Source of the DNA: an uncultured Eubacteriales bacterium
Lineage (GTDB): Bacteria; Bacillota; Clostridia; Oscillospirales; Oscillospiraceae
NCBI GenBank assembly: GCA_900546615.1
Contig: URDJ01000018.1
Location: 1-53,765, forward strand
Direction of reading: 5' to 3'
Length of the DNA stretch: 53,765 bases
Every line of letters begins with the position of its first letter. Positions within the stretch are counted from its first letter, which is position 1. The position numbers were made by a program, and so were the translations under genes. The notes under the pieces are model-generated. The model made no database searches. It saw only the letters and a program-made list of their open reading frames with translations, and had not been told where the DNA came from. Shown one piece after another: positions 22,241 to 30,101 of this stretch.

Positions 22241-23152
22241 TTATTCGGCTGGTTCAGCGCTTTCGTTCGGCTCGGGCGTCTCGCTCGGGCTCAGCTCAGG
22301 CGTGGGGCAGGCGGGGTCGGCGCCGGGCGCGTAGAACTGCAGGTTCATGTCCACGTCGGCGTCGATGCCCTCGAGCCGGCTCGTGAAGGAGAACTGCCAG
22401 ATGGCGGCCTCGTAGTAAAAATCCAACGCCGTCCCCGGCGCGCCTATCCAGAGCTGGAAATCGGCGAGCTTCGAGAGGTCGTAGTCATAGTACGCTATGT
22501 AGCGGTAGAGGTAGACGCAGGGCGTGTAGCCGGCGTCCTTTATCATCTCGCAAAAGACGAGAGCAGAGGCGGTCAGCTCGTCGCGGTCGATGTCCTGCGC
22601 GCGCGATTCCTCCAGCGGCTCCCAGTCGAAGGCGACGGGCATTCTTATCTCGTAGTCCTTTATGAGGTCGAGCACGAACAGCGCCTCCTCGGCGGCCTCG
22701 ATGGCGCCGGTGGACTGGGAGAAGAAGTAGACGCCGACGTCCAACCCCGCGTCGATGGCGCCCTGCATGTTCTGCTCGAACTTGTCGTCGACGAACAGCT
22801 CTCCCTCGGAGGAGCCGCGGTAGCCGCAGCGTATCATGGCAAACTCGACGCCCTGCTCCGCGACCTTCTGCCAGTCAATGTCGCCCTGATAGAATGACAC
22901 GTCGATACCGAGCCGTGTTTCGTAGGTATCGCCCGTGTAGACGGGGACGCCGTCCTCGCCGGTCTCGAAGTCGTCCTCGGCGAGCGTCGACACAGGCACG
23001 CCCTCGGCAAGGTCGACCCATTCATAATTTGCGCCTGTGTTTACATATATCATGCCCTCGTGCGGGCCGGGAGTAGGCTCCGGTTCGCCTCCGCAGGCGG
23101 CGAGCGTCAGCGCAAGGGCGGCAAGCAGCACAATAGCGGTAAGTTTTTTCAT
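22241..23152 (-). CDS. GH25 family lysozyme lipoprotein
   Basis: The 303-residue exported muramidase cuts the N-acetylmuramic acid linkage in peptidoglycan. It has a lipoprotein signal (MKKLTAIVLL, lipobox LAAC), a proline/threonine spacer, then a GH25 domain from GIDVSFYQGDIDW (first conserved Asp). This continues with FAMIRCGYRG, the catalytic pair in VAFDWEPLEE (DxE) and LWIGAPG, closing with AAIWQFS and IDADVDMNLQF. A disordered acidic tail (PELSPSETPEPNESAEPAE) follows. Own promoter upstream; the 3' end abuts the riboswitch promoter. It is likely tethered to the membrane and used in wall turnover. Confidence 0.9.
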   Translation of the reverse strand: MKKLTAIVLLAALALTLAACGGEPEPTPGPHEGMIYVNTGANYEWVDLAEGVPVSTLAEDDFETGEDGVPVYTGDTYETRLGIDVSFYQGDIDWQKVAEQGVEFAMIRCGYRGSSEGELFVDDKFEQNMQGAIDAGLDVGVYFFSQSTGAIEAAEEALFVLDLIKDYEIRMPVAFDWEPLEESRAQDIDRDELTASALVFCEMIKDAGYTPCVYLYRYIAYYDYDLSKLADFQLWIGAPGTALDFYYEAAIWQFSFTSRLEGIDADVDMNLQFYAPGADPACPTPELSPSETPEPNESAEPAE

Positions 23153-23187
23153 GTCAAGTTCCTTTCGTCTCCGTCAGGATTCGACAC

Positions 23188-23216
23188 ATGATACCACATA
23201 TTTGTGAATATTTCAA
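23188..23216 (-). promoter_or_regulatory. Promoter of the GH25 lysozyme gene
   Basis: Leftward TTGAAA (23216-23211), 17 bases, TATCAT (23193-23188). Confidence 0.7.
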
Positions 23217-23235
23217 CGCGAAGCATATTCCAGCG

Positions 23236-24141
23236 TCAGTCGGTTTCCCCAAGCCCCCGCCGTTTTGTCTTCACGTTCAGCAGTACGACGGCGGAGAGTA
23301 CCAGCACCACGCCCGCGTATGAGAGCGCGCTCATGCTCTCGTGGAACACAACGGCGCCGACGATCGTGGCCACGACCGGTTCCACCGAGGCCATGATGGA
23401 GGCCCGTCCGGTTTCCATGCCGGTCAGACCGTAGGTGTAGAGCAGGTAGGGCAAAAAGCAGGTGAGCACGCCCGTCCCGGCCGCGAGCGCCAGGTTCCCC
23501 GCCGAGGCGGTCATAGCGCCGAACACCCCGTCCAGGCCCCAGATGAGCGCCGCCCCCGCCGCCGCAAGCAGGCAGGAATAGAAATTTATCGTGTTGCTCG
23601 AGTAGCCGCGCTCCAGCGCGTACCTCGCGAAAATGCTGTACATCGCGTAGCCGAAGCCCGCGCCGAGTCCGTAGAGTATGCCGAGCGTGGAGAGCGCCAT
23701 GTCGCCTGAGCCCAGTCCCGACACCAGCGCGCAGCCGAAGAAGGCCAGCACCACCGCCGCGAGCTTCGTAGCTGTGAGTCTCTCCCTGAACAGCGCCGCC
23801 GAGAACAGCGTCACGATGGCGGGGGCGGTGTACAGCAGGATCGCCGCGGCGGAGAGGCTCATGTAGTTCATGGCCTGGAAGTAGCAGAAGGTGAAAAACA
23901 GCAGGCTCACGATGCCGCTGCCGAGAAAGCACCAGATATCCCGGAGCTTTATCCTGAACTGTTCTCGTCCGGTGAACAGCAGCGTCACGCCGAAGCAGAG
24001 CGCGGCTATGCCGCAGCGCAGGACTATGATGTTGGAGGACGAGAAACCCGCCTCGCCCATGTAGCGCCGGAACAGCCCCATGAATCCCCAGAGGCATCCG
24101 GCGGCGAGGATAGCTATAGTGAATTTGTTTTTCTTCATCAT
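23236..24141 (-). CDS. EamA/DMT family transporter
   Basis: The 301-residue protein has ten hydrophobic segments in two EamA repeats. Typical repeat ends are seen in LSAAAILLYTAPAIVTLFSAALFRERLT (repeat 1) and GRASIMASVEPVVATIVGAVVFHES (repeat 2). Members export amino acids, nucleobases or other metabolites. It starts at ATG 24141, overlapping the DUF554 stop by 4 bases, so the two are co-translated. The second Met codon of MMKKNKF is an equal choice. The substrate is unknown. Confidence 0.88.
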   Translation of the reverse strand: MMKKNKFTIAILAAGCLWGFMGLFRRYMGEAGFSSSNIIVLRCGIAALCFGVTLLFTGREQFRIKLRDIWCFLGSGIVSLLFFTFCYFQAMNYMSLSAAAILLYTAPAIVTLFSAALFRERLTATKLAAVVLAFFGCALVSGLGSGDMALSTLGILYGLGAGFGYAMYSIFARYALERGYSSNTINFYSCLLAAAGAALIWGLDGVFGAMTASAGNLALAAGTGVLTCFLPYLLYTYGLTGMETGRASIMASVEPVVATIVGAVVFHESMSALSYAGVVLVLSAVVLLNVKTKRRGLGETD

Positions 24142-24839
24142 ATCAGCCCGCTTATCCAGTCGTAGAGCGGCAGGTATCCTACAGGCAGGAAGACCGCCGG
24201 CAGCATGTTGGCCACTTTGAGCCTCTCCTTTCCAAGCCCGAGCAGGTTTATCGACAAACCGAGAAGCAGCACGCCACCGACAGCCGACATCTCGGTAACG
24301 ACGCGGTCAGTGAGATAGGGCGCTACGGCGGAGGCGAGGAGTGTGAGCGCGCCCTCACAGATGAGGACGCAGGCGGCTGAGGCGATGACCCCCGCGCCGA
24401 GACCCGCGCCGAAGGCCAGCGAGGCGACGAGGTCGAGGACGGCCTTGGCGTAGAGGATGGAGTTGTTGTCGTTTATACCGGCCTCGACGCTGCCCATGAC
24501 GGCCATGGAGCCGACGCAGAACAGGATGGAGCAGGAGACAAAGGCCTGGGCGAAGCCGCCGTCGGAGCCTGCGAGCTTTTTCTCGGCGAGCTGGCCGAGG
24601 CGTTCGACCCTGTCGTCTATCCTGATCAGCTCCCCGAGCAGGGTGCCGACGGCGACGCAGATGATGAGGCAGAGCGTGTCGCTTGTGCCGACGACGCAGA
24701 TGATGCCGAGCCCGAAGCTGACGAGCGCGAGCGCAGCCATGAGAGCCGAAGTATATTTCTCGTTGATCTTGCCCCGAAACGCCAGACCCACAGAACCGCC
24801 GACCAGCACAGCTCCCGCGTTGGCGAGCACCCCAAGCAT
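24138..24839 (-). CDS. DUF554 family membrane protein (YdfK-like)
   Basis: The 233-residue membrane protein has about seven hydrophobic segments and the DUF554 features: LANAGAVLVGGSVGLAFRGKI at the N-terminus, GTLLGELIRIDDRVERLG, FCVGSMAVMGSVEAGINDN and SAVGGVLLLGLSINLLG. The function of the family is not established, although a transport role is often assumed. The start follows GAAGGGGG. It is first in a two-gene operon with the EamA transporter, with its own promoter. Confidence 0.9.
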   Translation of the reverse strand: MLGVLANAGAVLVGGSVGLAFRGKINEKYTSALMAALALVSFGLGIICVVGTSDTLCLIICVAVGTLLGELIRIDDRVERLGQLAEKKLAGSDGGFAQAFVSCSILFCVGSMAVMGSVEAGINDNNSILYAKAVLDLVASLAFGAGLGAGVIASAACVLICEGALTLLASAVAPYLTDRVVTEMSAVGGVLLLGLSINLLGLGKERLKVANMLPAVFLPVGYLPLYDWISGLI

Positions 24840-24874
24840 AAAAAAGCCCCCTTCGAGCTGAGAAATCGCATAAA

Positions 24875-24903
24875 ATGATACAATTTAGAAATGAACATGT
24901 CAA
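24875..24903 (-). promoter_or_regulatory. Promoter of the DUF554-EamA operon
   Basis: Leftward TTGACA (24903-24898), 17 bases, TATCAT (24880-24875), 36 bases from the DUF554 ATG. Confidence 0.8.
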
Positions 24904-24912
24904 TAGCTCAAG

Positions 24913-24942
24913 TTGACAGGAGGCACAGGAAAGTAGTAATAT
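24913..24942 (+). promoter_or_regulatory. Promoter of tRNA-Leu(UAG)
   Basis: TTGACA (24913-24918), 18 bases, TAATAT (24937-24942), ending 10 bases before the tRNA. It lies back to back with the DUF554 promoter. Confidence 0.65.
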
Positions 24943-24952
24943 AACAAAGTAC

Positions 24953-25037
24953 GCGGGTATGGCGGAATTGGCAGACGCGCAGGATTTAGGTTCCTGTGGA
25001 GAAGTCCGTAAGGGTTCGACCCCCTTTACCCGCACCA
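24953..25037 (+). tRNA. tRNA-Leu (anticodon UAG)
   Basis: An 85-base class II tRNA: acceptor GCGGGTA/TACCCGC, D arm GGCGGAATTGGCAGAC, anticodon arm CAGGA-TTTAGGT-TCCTG (anticodon TAG), long variable arm, T arm GGGTTCGACCCCC and encoded CCA. Complete and apparently functional. Confidence 0.96.
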
Positions 25038-25085
25038 GCGGCGTGTCGCCGCGACCAGAGCGCTCACCAAGCGCTCTGGTTTTTT
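25038..25085 (+). terminator. Double hairpin trailer and terminator of tRNA-Leu(UAG)
   Basis: GCGGCG-TGT-CGCCGC directly after the CCA, then CCAGAGCGCT ... AGCGCTCTGG with a six-T run. Same design as at 8141-8189. Confidence 0.85.
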
Positions 25086-25148
25086 GCGCTTTAAGCCCGC
25101 GTTTATCAGCTGGTGGTACGTGGGAGAACTTTTGCTGGGGATATCTGG

Positions 25149-25177
25149 TTGAGTGCTGGCTGAAAATACGGTATAAT
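25149..25177 (+). promoter_or_regulatory. Promoter of the antiporter-mgtC pair
   Basis: TTGAGT (25149-25154), 17 bases, TATAAT (25172-25177), 26 bases before the ATG. Confidence 0.75.
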
Positions 25178-25202
25178 ACAATACAACAAGGGAGGTGAGG
25201 GC

Positions 25203-26657
25203 ATGATACGCTTTTTGCGAGAGGCCATGGCGGAGAACGCTGCTGCTGCGGTCATTATTTCTGTTGCCGCCATGCTCTTTCTCGGCTTTCTCATGACCCG
25301 CGTCACCAAACGGATGCGCCTGCCGAACGTCACCGCCTACATACTCACGGGTATCATCATAGGCCCATATTGCCTCGGCCTCATCCCGCGTGGCATCATC
25401 GAGGGCATGGATTTCCTCTCCGACATTGCTCTCGCCTTTATCGCCTTCAGCACAGGCGAGTTCTTCCGCCTGTCCGCGCTCAGGAAAAACGGGCTGAAGA
25501 TCGTCGTCATCACCGTGTTCGAGGCCTGCATGGCGACGGTGCTGGTCTTTCTCGTCTGCCGTTTCGTGCTGGGGGTGGAGCTGGTGTTCTCCATCGTGCT
25601 CTCGGCCCTCGCGGCGGCCACGGCTCCGGCCTCGACTCTCATGACCATCCGCCAGACCGGGGCAAAGGGCGATTTCGTTGATACCCTGCTCCAGACTGTA
25701 GCGCTTGACGACGTGGTGGGGCTTATCGAATACAGCGTTGCCATCTCGCTCGCTCTCACTGTCGGCAGCGGGGGAGGGGCAGTTGGCGCGGCCGGGGTGA
25801 TAACGCCGATCGCCCTTAACTTCGGCGCGCTCGCCCTTGGCGGCGTCTTCGGCCTGATGCTGAAGCTGATGCTCAGGAGGCACTCGCAGGACAACCGGCT
25901 CATCATCTCGATCTCTCTGCTGTTTGCCTTCTGCGGTGCCTGCACCGCGCTGAATGTCTCGCCCCTGCTCGGCTGCATGTCGATGGGCACGGTGTATATA
26001 AACGTCTCGGACGACGACAAGTTATTCAAGCAGCTGAACTATTTCACGCCGCCAATTCTGCTGCTGTTTTTCGTGCAGTCGGGGCTGTCGTTCCGGCTGG
26101 ACGCGCTGTTCGATACCTCGGCCTCGGTGGGCGGCACGCCGCTGCTCGTCGTGGGCGTCGTGTATTTCTTTACGCGGATAGCGGGCAAGTACTCCGGGGC
26201 CTTCCTCGGTTGCGCGCTGACCGGCAAGCCTGAGACCACTCGCAACTGGCTGGGGCTTGCGCTTATACCGCAGGCCGGGGTGGCGATCGGCCTCGCCTCG
26301 CTTGGCGCGCGCACCATAGGCGGGGAGACTGGCATCGCGCTCGAGACAGTGATACTGGCCTCGAGCGTGCTCTACGAGCTGGTCGGCCCGGCCTGTGCGA
26401 AGCTCTCGCTCTACCTGTCGAGGTCATATACGACGAAGCTGGAGGAGCTGGTGCCGGAGGAGGAGCTGGATGGCATCGCGGAGCTTACGCCGACGGAGCA
26501 GCTGATACAGCGCATACAGGCCATACAAAAGGAGCTGCCCCGGGAAGCGGCGCCCTCTGACGAGGAGCTGGCCTTTCTCGAGGCGGCGGAGGAACAGCTT
26601 GAGGCCATGCGCGGCGCGAGGGCCGGCGCAGGCCGTTTGAGGAACAGGAGGCTTTGA
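25203..26657 (+). CDS. Cation:proton antiporter (CPA2 family)
   Basis: The 484-residue protein exchanges Na+ or K+ for protons. About twelve hydrophobic segments are present, with the family patterns LPNVTAYILTGIIIGP near the N-terminus, TAPASTLMTIRQTGAKG and the ion-binding region LDDVVGLIEYS (Asp-Asp), and LIPQAGVAIGLASLGAR in the C-half. A cytoplasmic tail of about 75 residues is rich in glutamate and lacks a TrkA-type nucleotide-binding domain. The ATG follows GGGAGGTGAGG. The MgtC gene starts 1 base after its stop, so both are in one message, linking ion and pH homeostasis. Confidence 0.9.
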   Translation: MIRFLREAMAENAAAAVIISVAAMLFLGFLMTRVTKRMRLPNVTAYILTGIIIGPYCLGLIPRGIIEGMDFLSDIALAFIAFSTGEFFRLSALRKNGLKIVVITVFEACMATVLVFLVCRFVLGVELVFSIVLSALAAATAPASTLMTIRQTGAKGDFVDTLLQTVALDDVVGLIEYSVAISLALTVGSGGGAVGAAGVITPIALNFGALALGGVFGLMLKLMLRRHSQDNRLIISISLLFAFCGACTALNVSPLLGCMSMGTVYINVSDDDKLFKQLNYFTPPILLLFFVQSGLSFRLDALFDTSASVGGTPLLVVGVVYFFTRIAGKYSGAFLGCALTGKPETTRNWLGLALIPQAGVAIGLASLGARTIGGETGIALETVILASSVLYELVGPACAKLSLYLSRSYTTKLEELVPEEELDGIAELTPTEQLIQRIQAIQKELPREAAPSDEELAFLEAAEEQLEAMRGARAGAGRLRNRRL

Positions 26658-26658
26658 T

Positions 26659-27375
26659 ATGGTACACGACGGCATAGCGGAACTGCTCGGGGCCTGGGCC
26701 TCGGAGCTGAACGGCTGGTCGGCGCTGCTGAGGATAGCGCTCTCGGTGCTGCTGGCCTCGATCGTGGGCTGTGAGCGCTCGAGCAAGCGGCACTCGGCGG
26801 GCCTGCGGACCTTCATGATAGTGTCGCTGGCCTCGACGACGGCGGCGCTGGTGCAGGTATACCTGATGGACATGGGCGAGGGCGCGGCATGGGTCTCGGC
26901 AGCGGTGGTGATAGGCTCGGCCATCGTGTCCGGCTACTCGATACTGTTCAGTTCGAAGGGGCAGATACGGGGCCTCACGACCTCGGCGGCGCTGTGGACC
27001 TGCGGCATCATCGGACTTGCGGTCGGCATGGGGCTGTATACCGCGGCGCTCATAGCCTGCGCCGCGCTGCTCGTGAGTCTGTCGGTGTTCCCGACGATAG
27101 AAAAATATCTCAAGGACCGCTCCAACCACTTCGAGGTACATCTTGAGCTGAAGAACAAGTCCGACCTGTGCAGCTTCACGGCTACGATACGCAGGCTCGG
27201 CATGAGGATAGACGACATAGAGCTCAACCCGGCGTATTTGAACTCCGGCCTGAGCGTCTATACCGTGTCCTTCACGATAAGCAGCAGGGAGCTGAAAAAG
27301 TACAAGAAGCACAGCGAGATAATCGAGGCTCTGCGCTCGCTGGACTATATCTCGCACATCGAAGAAATGGTCTGA
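26659..27375 (+). CDS. MgtC/SapB family membrane protein
   Basis: The 238-residue protein has an N-terminal membrane part of four to five segments with the family motif IVGCERSSKRHSAGLRTFMIV (G-x-E-R ... AGLRT) and IRGLTTSAALWTCGIIGLAVG. A cytoplasmic C-terminal domain of about 85 residues follows, with an ACT-like beta pattern (HFEVHLELKNKSDL, YTVSFTIS). MgtC proteins help bacteria survive low magnesium and modulate membrane ATPase activity. It is co-transcribed with the antiporter. Confidence 0.88.
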   Translation: MVHDGIAELLGAWASELNGWSALLRIALSVLLASIVGCERSSKRHSAGLRTFMIVSLASTTAALVQVYLMDMGEGAAWVSAAVVIGSAIVSGYSILFSSKGQIRGLTTSAALWTCGIIGLAVGMGLYTAALIACAALLVSLSVFPTIEKYLKDRSNHFEVHLELKNKSDLCSFTATIRRLGMRIDDIELNPAYLNSGLSVYTVSFTISSRELKKYKKHSEIIEALRSLDYISHIEEMV

Positions 27376-27376
27376 G

Positions 27377-27739
27377 TCAGTCCCAAAGCCCGGAGTTCAT
27401 GCGCTCTGCCTTGGTGTTCGGTATGTAGAAGTTGTAGACCTGTCGATACATGGTTGCGTCGTCATCGGAGAGGCAGGTGAGCGCAACAGTCCTTGGATAC
27501 TCGTTCTGCCTTTGATGGGCCTGTATGGTCTTGAAAAGCATTCCCAGGACTTGAAAGTTCTTCGATGGCTTTGGACTTAGGGCATAGGGCGGCAGTACGA
27601 GCAGCTCGTCCCGGCGCTCAGCTGCCCCGGACAGCAGCACCGACCACTGGGCTTTCAGCTCGGGCACGCGCCCGGACATTTCGTCTATGTCCCCGGAAGG
27701 CGGGGCTGTAGGGTCTACTCTGAGTTCTGTTCTTTCCAT
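27377..27739 (-). CDS. Hypothetical 120-residue protein
   Basis: I do not recognise this protein. The ATG at 27739 has GGAGGTAAAAG before it, a good site. The sequence is soluble and mixed in character, with acidic and proline-rich N-terminal third, central LPPYALSPKPSKNFQVLGMLF and a C-terminal DDDATMYRQVYNFYIPN. There is no signal peptide or membrane segment. It converges with mgtC (1 base between stops) and is divergent from the methyltransferase, with which it shares a 102-base intergenic region. It is probably a real small gene because of its RBS and codon use. Confidence 0.6.
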   Translation of the reverse strand: MERTELRVDPTAPPSGDIDEMSGRVPELKAQWSVLLSGAAERRDELLVLPPYALSPKPSKNFQVLGMLFKTIQAHQRQNEYPRTVALTCLSDDDATMYRQVYNFYIPNTKAERMNSGLWD

Positions 27740-27841
27740 TTGCTTTTACCTCCATTGTTGCCCAGACTACACTCTGGACGTTGAACTGGGTGGGGAATAT
27801 TGATAAAATATAAACATTCTATTGTTACGGGAGTGTGTCTG

Positions 27842-28519
27842 ATGCTTGAACGCTCACAGAAATATGACAGGCGGCTCATGAGGAAGTGCATGGCCGGGCC
27901 GAACGCGCTGTACCTGACGGATGAGCTGACGGAGAGCATGCATCTCGAGCCGGGGATGCTGGTGCTTGATCTCGGCTGCGGGCGGGGGCTGTCCTCTGTG
28001 TTTTTGGCAAAGGAATACGGCGTGAGGGTCTACGCTGTGGATAAGAATGAGTACGCATCCGAGACCTGCAACATGCTGAAGGACCAGGGGCTGGAGAACG
28101 AGGTGTACCCGATACAGGCGGACGCAGCGTCGCTGCCAATGCCGAGAGGAACATTTGATGCGCTGGTGTGCGTGAATGCCTACCACAACTTCGGTATGGA
28201 GGCGGGATTTTTCGAGGAGAAGCTGCGCCCGTTGCTGCGGGAGGGCGCCGAGGTCGGGATGGTGCTGCTGGGCCGGGACGAGGGCTGCGTGAAGGAAGGA
28301 GACGACAATGAGAACCCGGTGTTTTGGACTGCATCCGAGTGGAAACACTGGTTCGAGAGCGAGGGTCTCGCGGTAGAGACCTGTGAACAGCTCAAATGCA
28401 CAGAGCGCGCCTGGAAAGAGTGGATGACCATTTACTCGCCCAGCGTTACGGAGGAGGAGCTTGAAAAGGTGAAGTTCAACCCCGAGCTTGCGCTCATCAA
28501 AATAACCGGCCGCGTCTGA
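27842..28519 (+). CDS. Class I SAM-dependent methyltransferase
   Basis: The 225-residue protein is read from the ATG at 27842, with GGGAG 8 bases before. The SAM-binding fold is clear: VLDLGCGRGLSSVFLAKEY (motif I), VYAVDKNEYASE (motif II acidic end), IQADAASLPMP (motif III) and FDALVCVNAYHNFG (motif IV). Methyl acceptor unknown: the C-terminal half (WTASEWKHWFESEGLAVET) resembles small-molecule methyltransferases of the UbiE class. It stands alone with a strong terminator after it. Confidence 0.9.
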   Translation: MLERSQKYDRRLMRKCMAGPNALYLTDELTESMHLEPGMLVLDLGCGRGLSSVFLAKEYGVRVYAVDKNEYASETCNMLKDQGLENEVYPIQADAASLPMPRGTFDALVCVNAYHNFGMEAGFFEEKLRPLLREGAEVGMVLLGRDEGCVKEGDDNENPVFWTASEWKHWFESEGLAVETCEQLKCTERAWKEWMTIYSPSVTEEELEKVKFNPELALIKITGRV

Positions 28520-28538
28520 TAACAGACGGCGCATGAAG

Positions 28539-28563
28539 ACGGTCCCAAACGGGACCGTTTTTT
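28539..28563. terminator. Intrinsic terminator between converging methyltransferase genes
   Basis: ACGGTCCC-AAAC-GGGACCGT followed by a T run, overlapping the stop codon of the FkbM gene on the other strand. Confidence 0.9.
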
Positions 28564-29392
28564 ATTTGTCTGCCAGGGCGTAGAGGACCGTTTCCGTGAT
28601 ACTGCTCGAGTAGTGGCGCAGGTAAAAGCGATAGCCGGGCCAGAACTCCAGGAGCTTCGCGGGTATGTCGAGGACGTCGGAGCGGCGGTGCAGGCAGATG
28701 GCGAGCCTCGGACGGCAGGCCGTGATGAGCCTCTCCGCGCCTAGTACAGCAGGCAGTTCTCCTCCCTCCAGATGCAGCTTTATAAGTGTCGGGCGCTCAC
28801 CGCAGAGGACATCGTCCAGCCTGACACAGCGTACCTCACAGCTGCCTTCGGGTTCAAGTCTGGAGTCCGGACCGTGCTCTGTAAAGCGTCGAAGCGCCGT
28901 CTCCTCCGCCAACGCGAAGGGGAAAACCCGCAGCCTTTCGTCAAAAAGCCCGCTGTTTGCCAGACACACGGCAAAATTTGACGGCGATGGCTCGAAAGCG
29001 GCGATGCCCCTGTATTTGCCATGTGTCAGCCTCGCAAACCTCTGTGAGGAAAAGAGGTCCTCAGCCCCGCCGTCCACGAAAAACTCGTCTTCTGAAAAGT
29101 TCAGTATATCGCTGTCGAAGCCGCAGCGCCAGATATCGGTGAATGGCTCGGGACGGCAGCCGAGGCCGCGGAAAAAGTCACGATCTGGCACGGATTTCGG
29201 GGAATTTTTTATTATTTCGAAAAGCTCTGGGCTGTCGGCCCGCACTTGCGCAGGGGCTGAACGGAAATACTCCGCCACAGCGCGCCCAAACTCAAGCTCC
29301 GAGCCTGAGACAAGGCCGTCAAAAAGAATAACGGAGGACTGGTCCGACAGATTTTTGCGGATGCGGTCTGCCAGAAAATCGGTATCATTCAA
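28562..29392 (-). CDS. FkbM-like methyltransferase family protein
   Basis: The protein is about 276 residues. The C-terminal two thirds match the FkbM methyltransferase fold: FFVDGGAEDLFSSQRFA (motif I region), AFEPSPSNFAVCLAN, VRLDDVL, LIKLHLEGGELPAVLGA and RPRLAICLHRRSDVLDIPAKL. The N-terminal ~95 residues are a helical extension. FkbM proteins O-methylate sugars and other small molecules, often in surface polysaccharide loci, but no sugar genes lie nearby. The start is ambiguous: a GTG at 29404 sits on the Shine-Dalgarno GGAGGTG, so the TTG at 29392, 10 bases downstream of it, is preferred. Confidence 0.8.
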   Translation of the reverse strand: MNDTDFLADRIRKNLSDQSSVILFDGLVSGSELEFGRAVAEYFRSAPAQVRADSPELFEIIKNSPKSVPDRDFFRGLGCRPEPFTDIWRCGFDSDILNFSEDEFFVDGGAEDLFSSQRFARLTHGKYRGIAAFEPSPSNFAVCLANSGLFDERLRVFPFALAEETALRRFTEHGPDSRLEPEGSCEVRCVRLDDVLCGERPTLIKLHLEGGELPAVLGAERLITACRPRLAICLHRRSDVLDIPAKLLEFWPGYRFYLRHYSSSITETVLYALADK

Positions 29393-29594
29393 AATCCGGA
29401 GCACCTCCTGTAAGCAGCAGTGACAGGTATTATTGTTTAACGGATGCCCTCAAATGTCAAGGAGCACGGGAAAATTTTTACCTTGCTGTGTAGTGTGGGC
29501 TACATCCACGGCCTTGAGAGAAAACTGACGCGCATGTTATTCTTTTAACGACTCTGGCAGAATGGGTTAACGATTTTGAGAAAGGACTGGAAAC

Positions 29595-30101
29595 ATGGCA
29601 GAAAACAAAACTGTTTCAATGACCATAAACGGCAGAAGGTACGTCTTTGCCATTGGTCATGAATTCGGTCAGATCCCGACGAGCGAGACGCTCTGTCAGA
29701 CTCTCCGCAACAGGCTGGACCTCACGGGCACGAAGGAGTCCTGCTCCGAAGGCGCCTGCGGCTGCTGCACGGTCATTATGAACGGCGACGCCGTGGCCTC
29801 CTGTATCACGCTGACGGTCGAGTGCGACGGGGCGGAGATCACCACGATAGAGGGGCTTCAGGACCCCGTGACGAACGAGCTGGACCCCATCCAGCAGGCT
29901 TTCATTGACGAGTACGCCTTCCAGTGCGGTTACTGCACTCCGGGCATCATCATGACCTCTCGCGCATTGTTCAACCACAATCCGCACCCGACGAGGGATG
30001 AGATTGCCGAGGCGCTCTCCGGCAACTACTGCCGCTGCATCAGCCATTACCATGTGCTGGACGCTCTCGAAAAACTGTCTAAGAAGGGGGTAGAGGAATG
30101 A
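29595..30101 (+). CDS. Molybdenum hydroxylase [2Fe-2S] subunit
   Basis: The 168-residue electron-transfer subunit of a xanthine dehydrogenase/aldehyde oxidoreductase-type enzyme. The plant-ferredoxin-like cluster uses Cys 50, 55, 58 and 70 (CSEGACGCC ... C). The second, helical cluster domain uses Cys 111, 114, 146 and 148 (CGYC and CRC). Length is normal. The stop overlaps the large-subunit start by 4 bases. No FAD (CoxM-type) subunit gene is adjacent, so the enzyme may be a two-subunit form. The 190-base region upstream shows a TGTAG-N6-CTACA repeat (around 29496) and two TTAACGA repeats; I cannot identify a firm promoter. Confidence 0.92.
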   Translation: MAENKTVSMTINGRRYVFAIGHEFGQIPTSETLCQTLRNRLDLTGTKESCSEGACGCCTVIMNGDAVASCITLTVECDGAEITTIEGLQDPVTNELDPIQQAFIDEYAFQCGYCTPGIIMTSRALFNHNPHPTRDEIAEALSGNYCRCISHYHVLDALEKLSKKGVEE

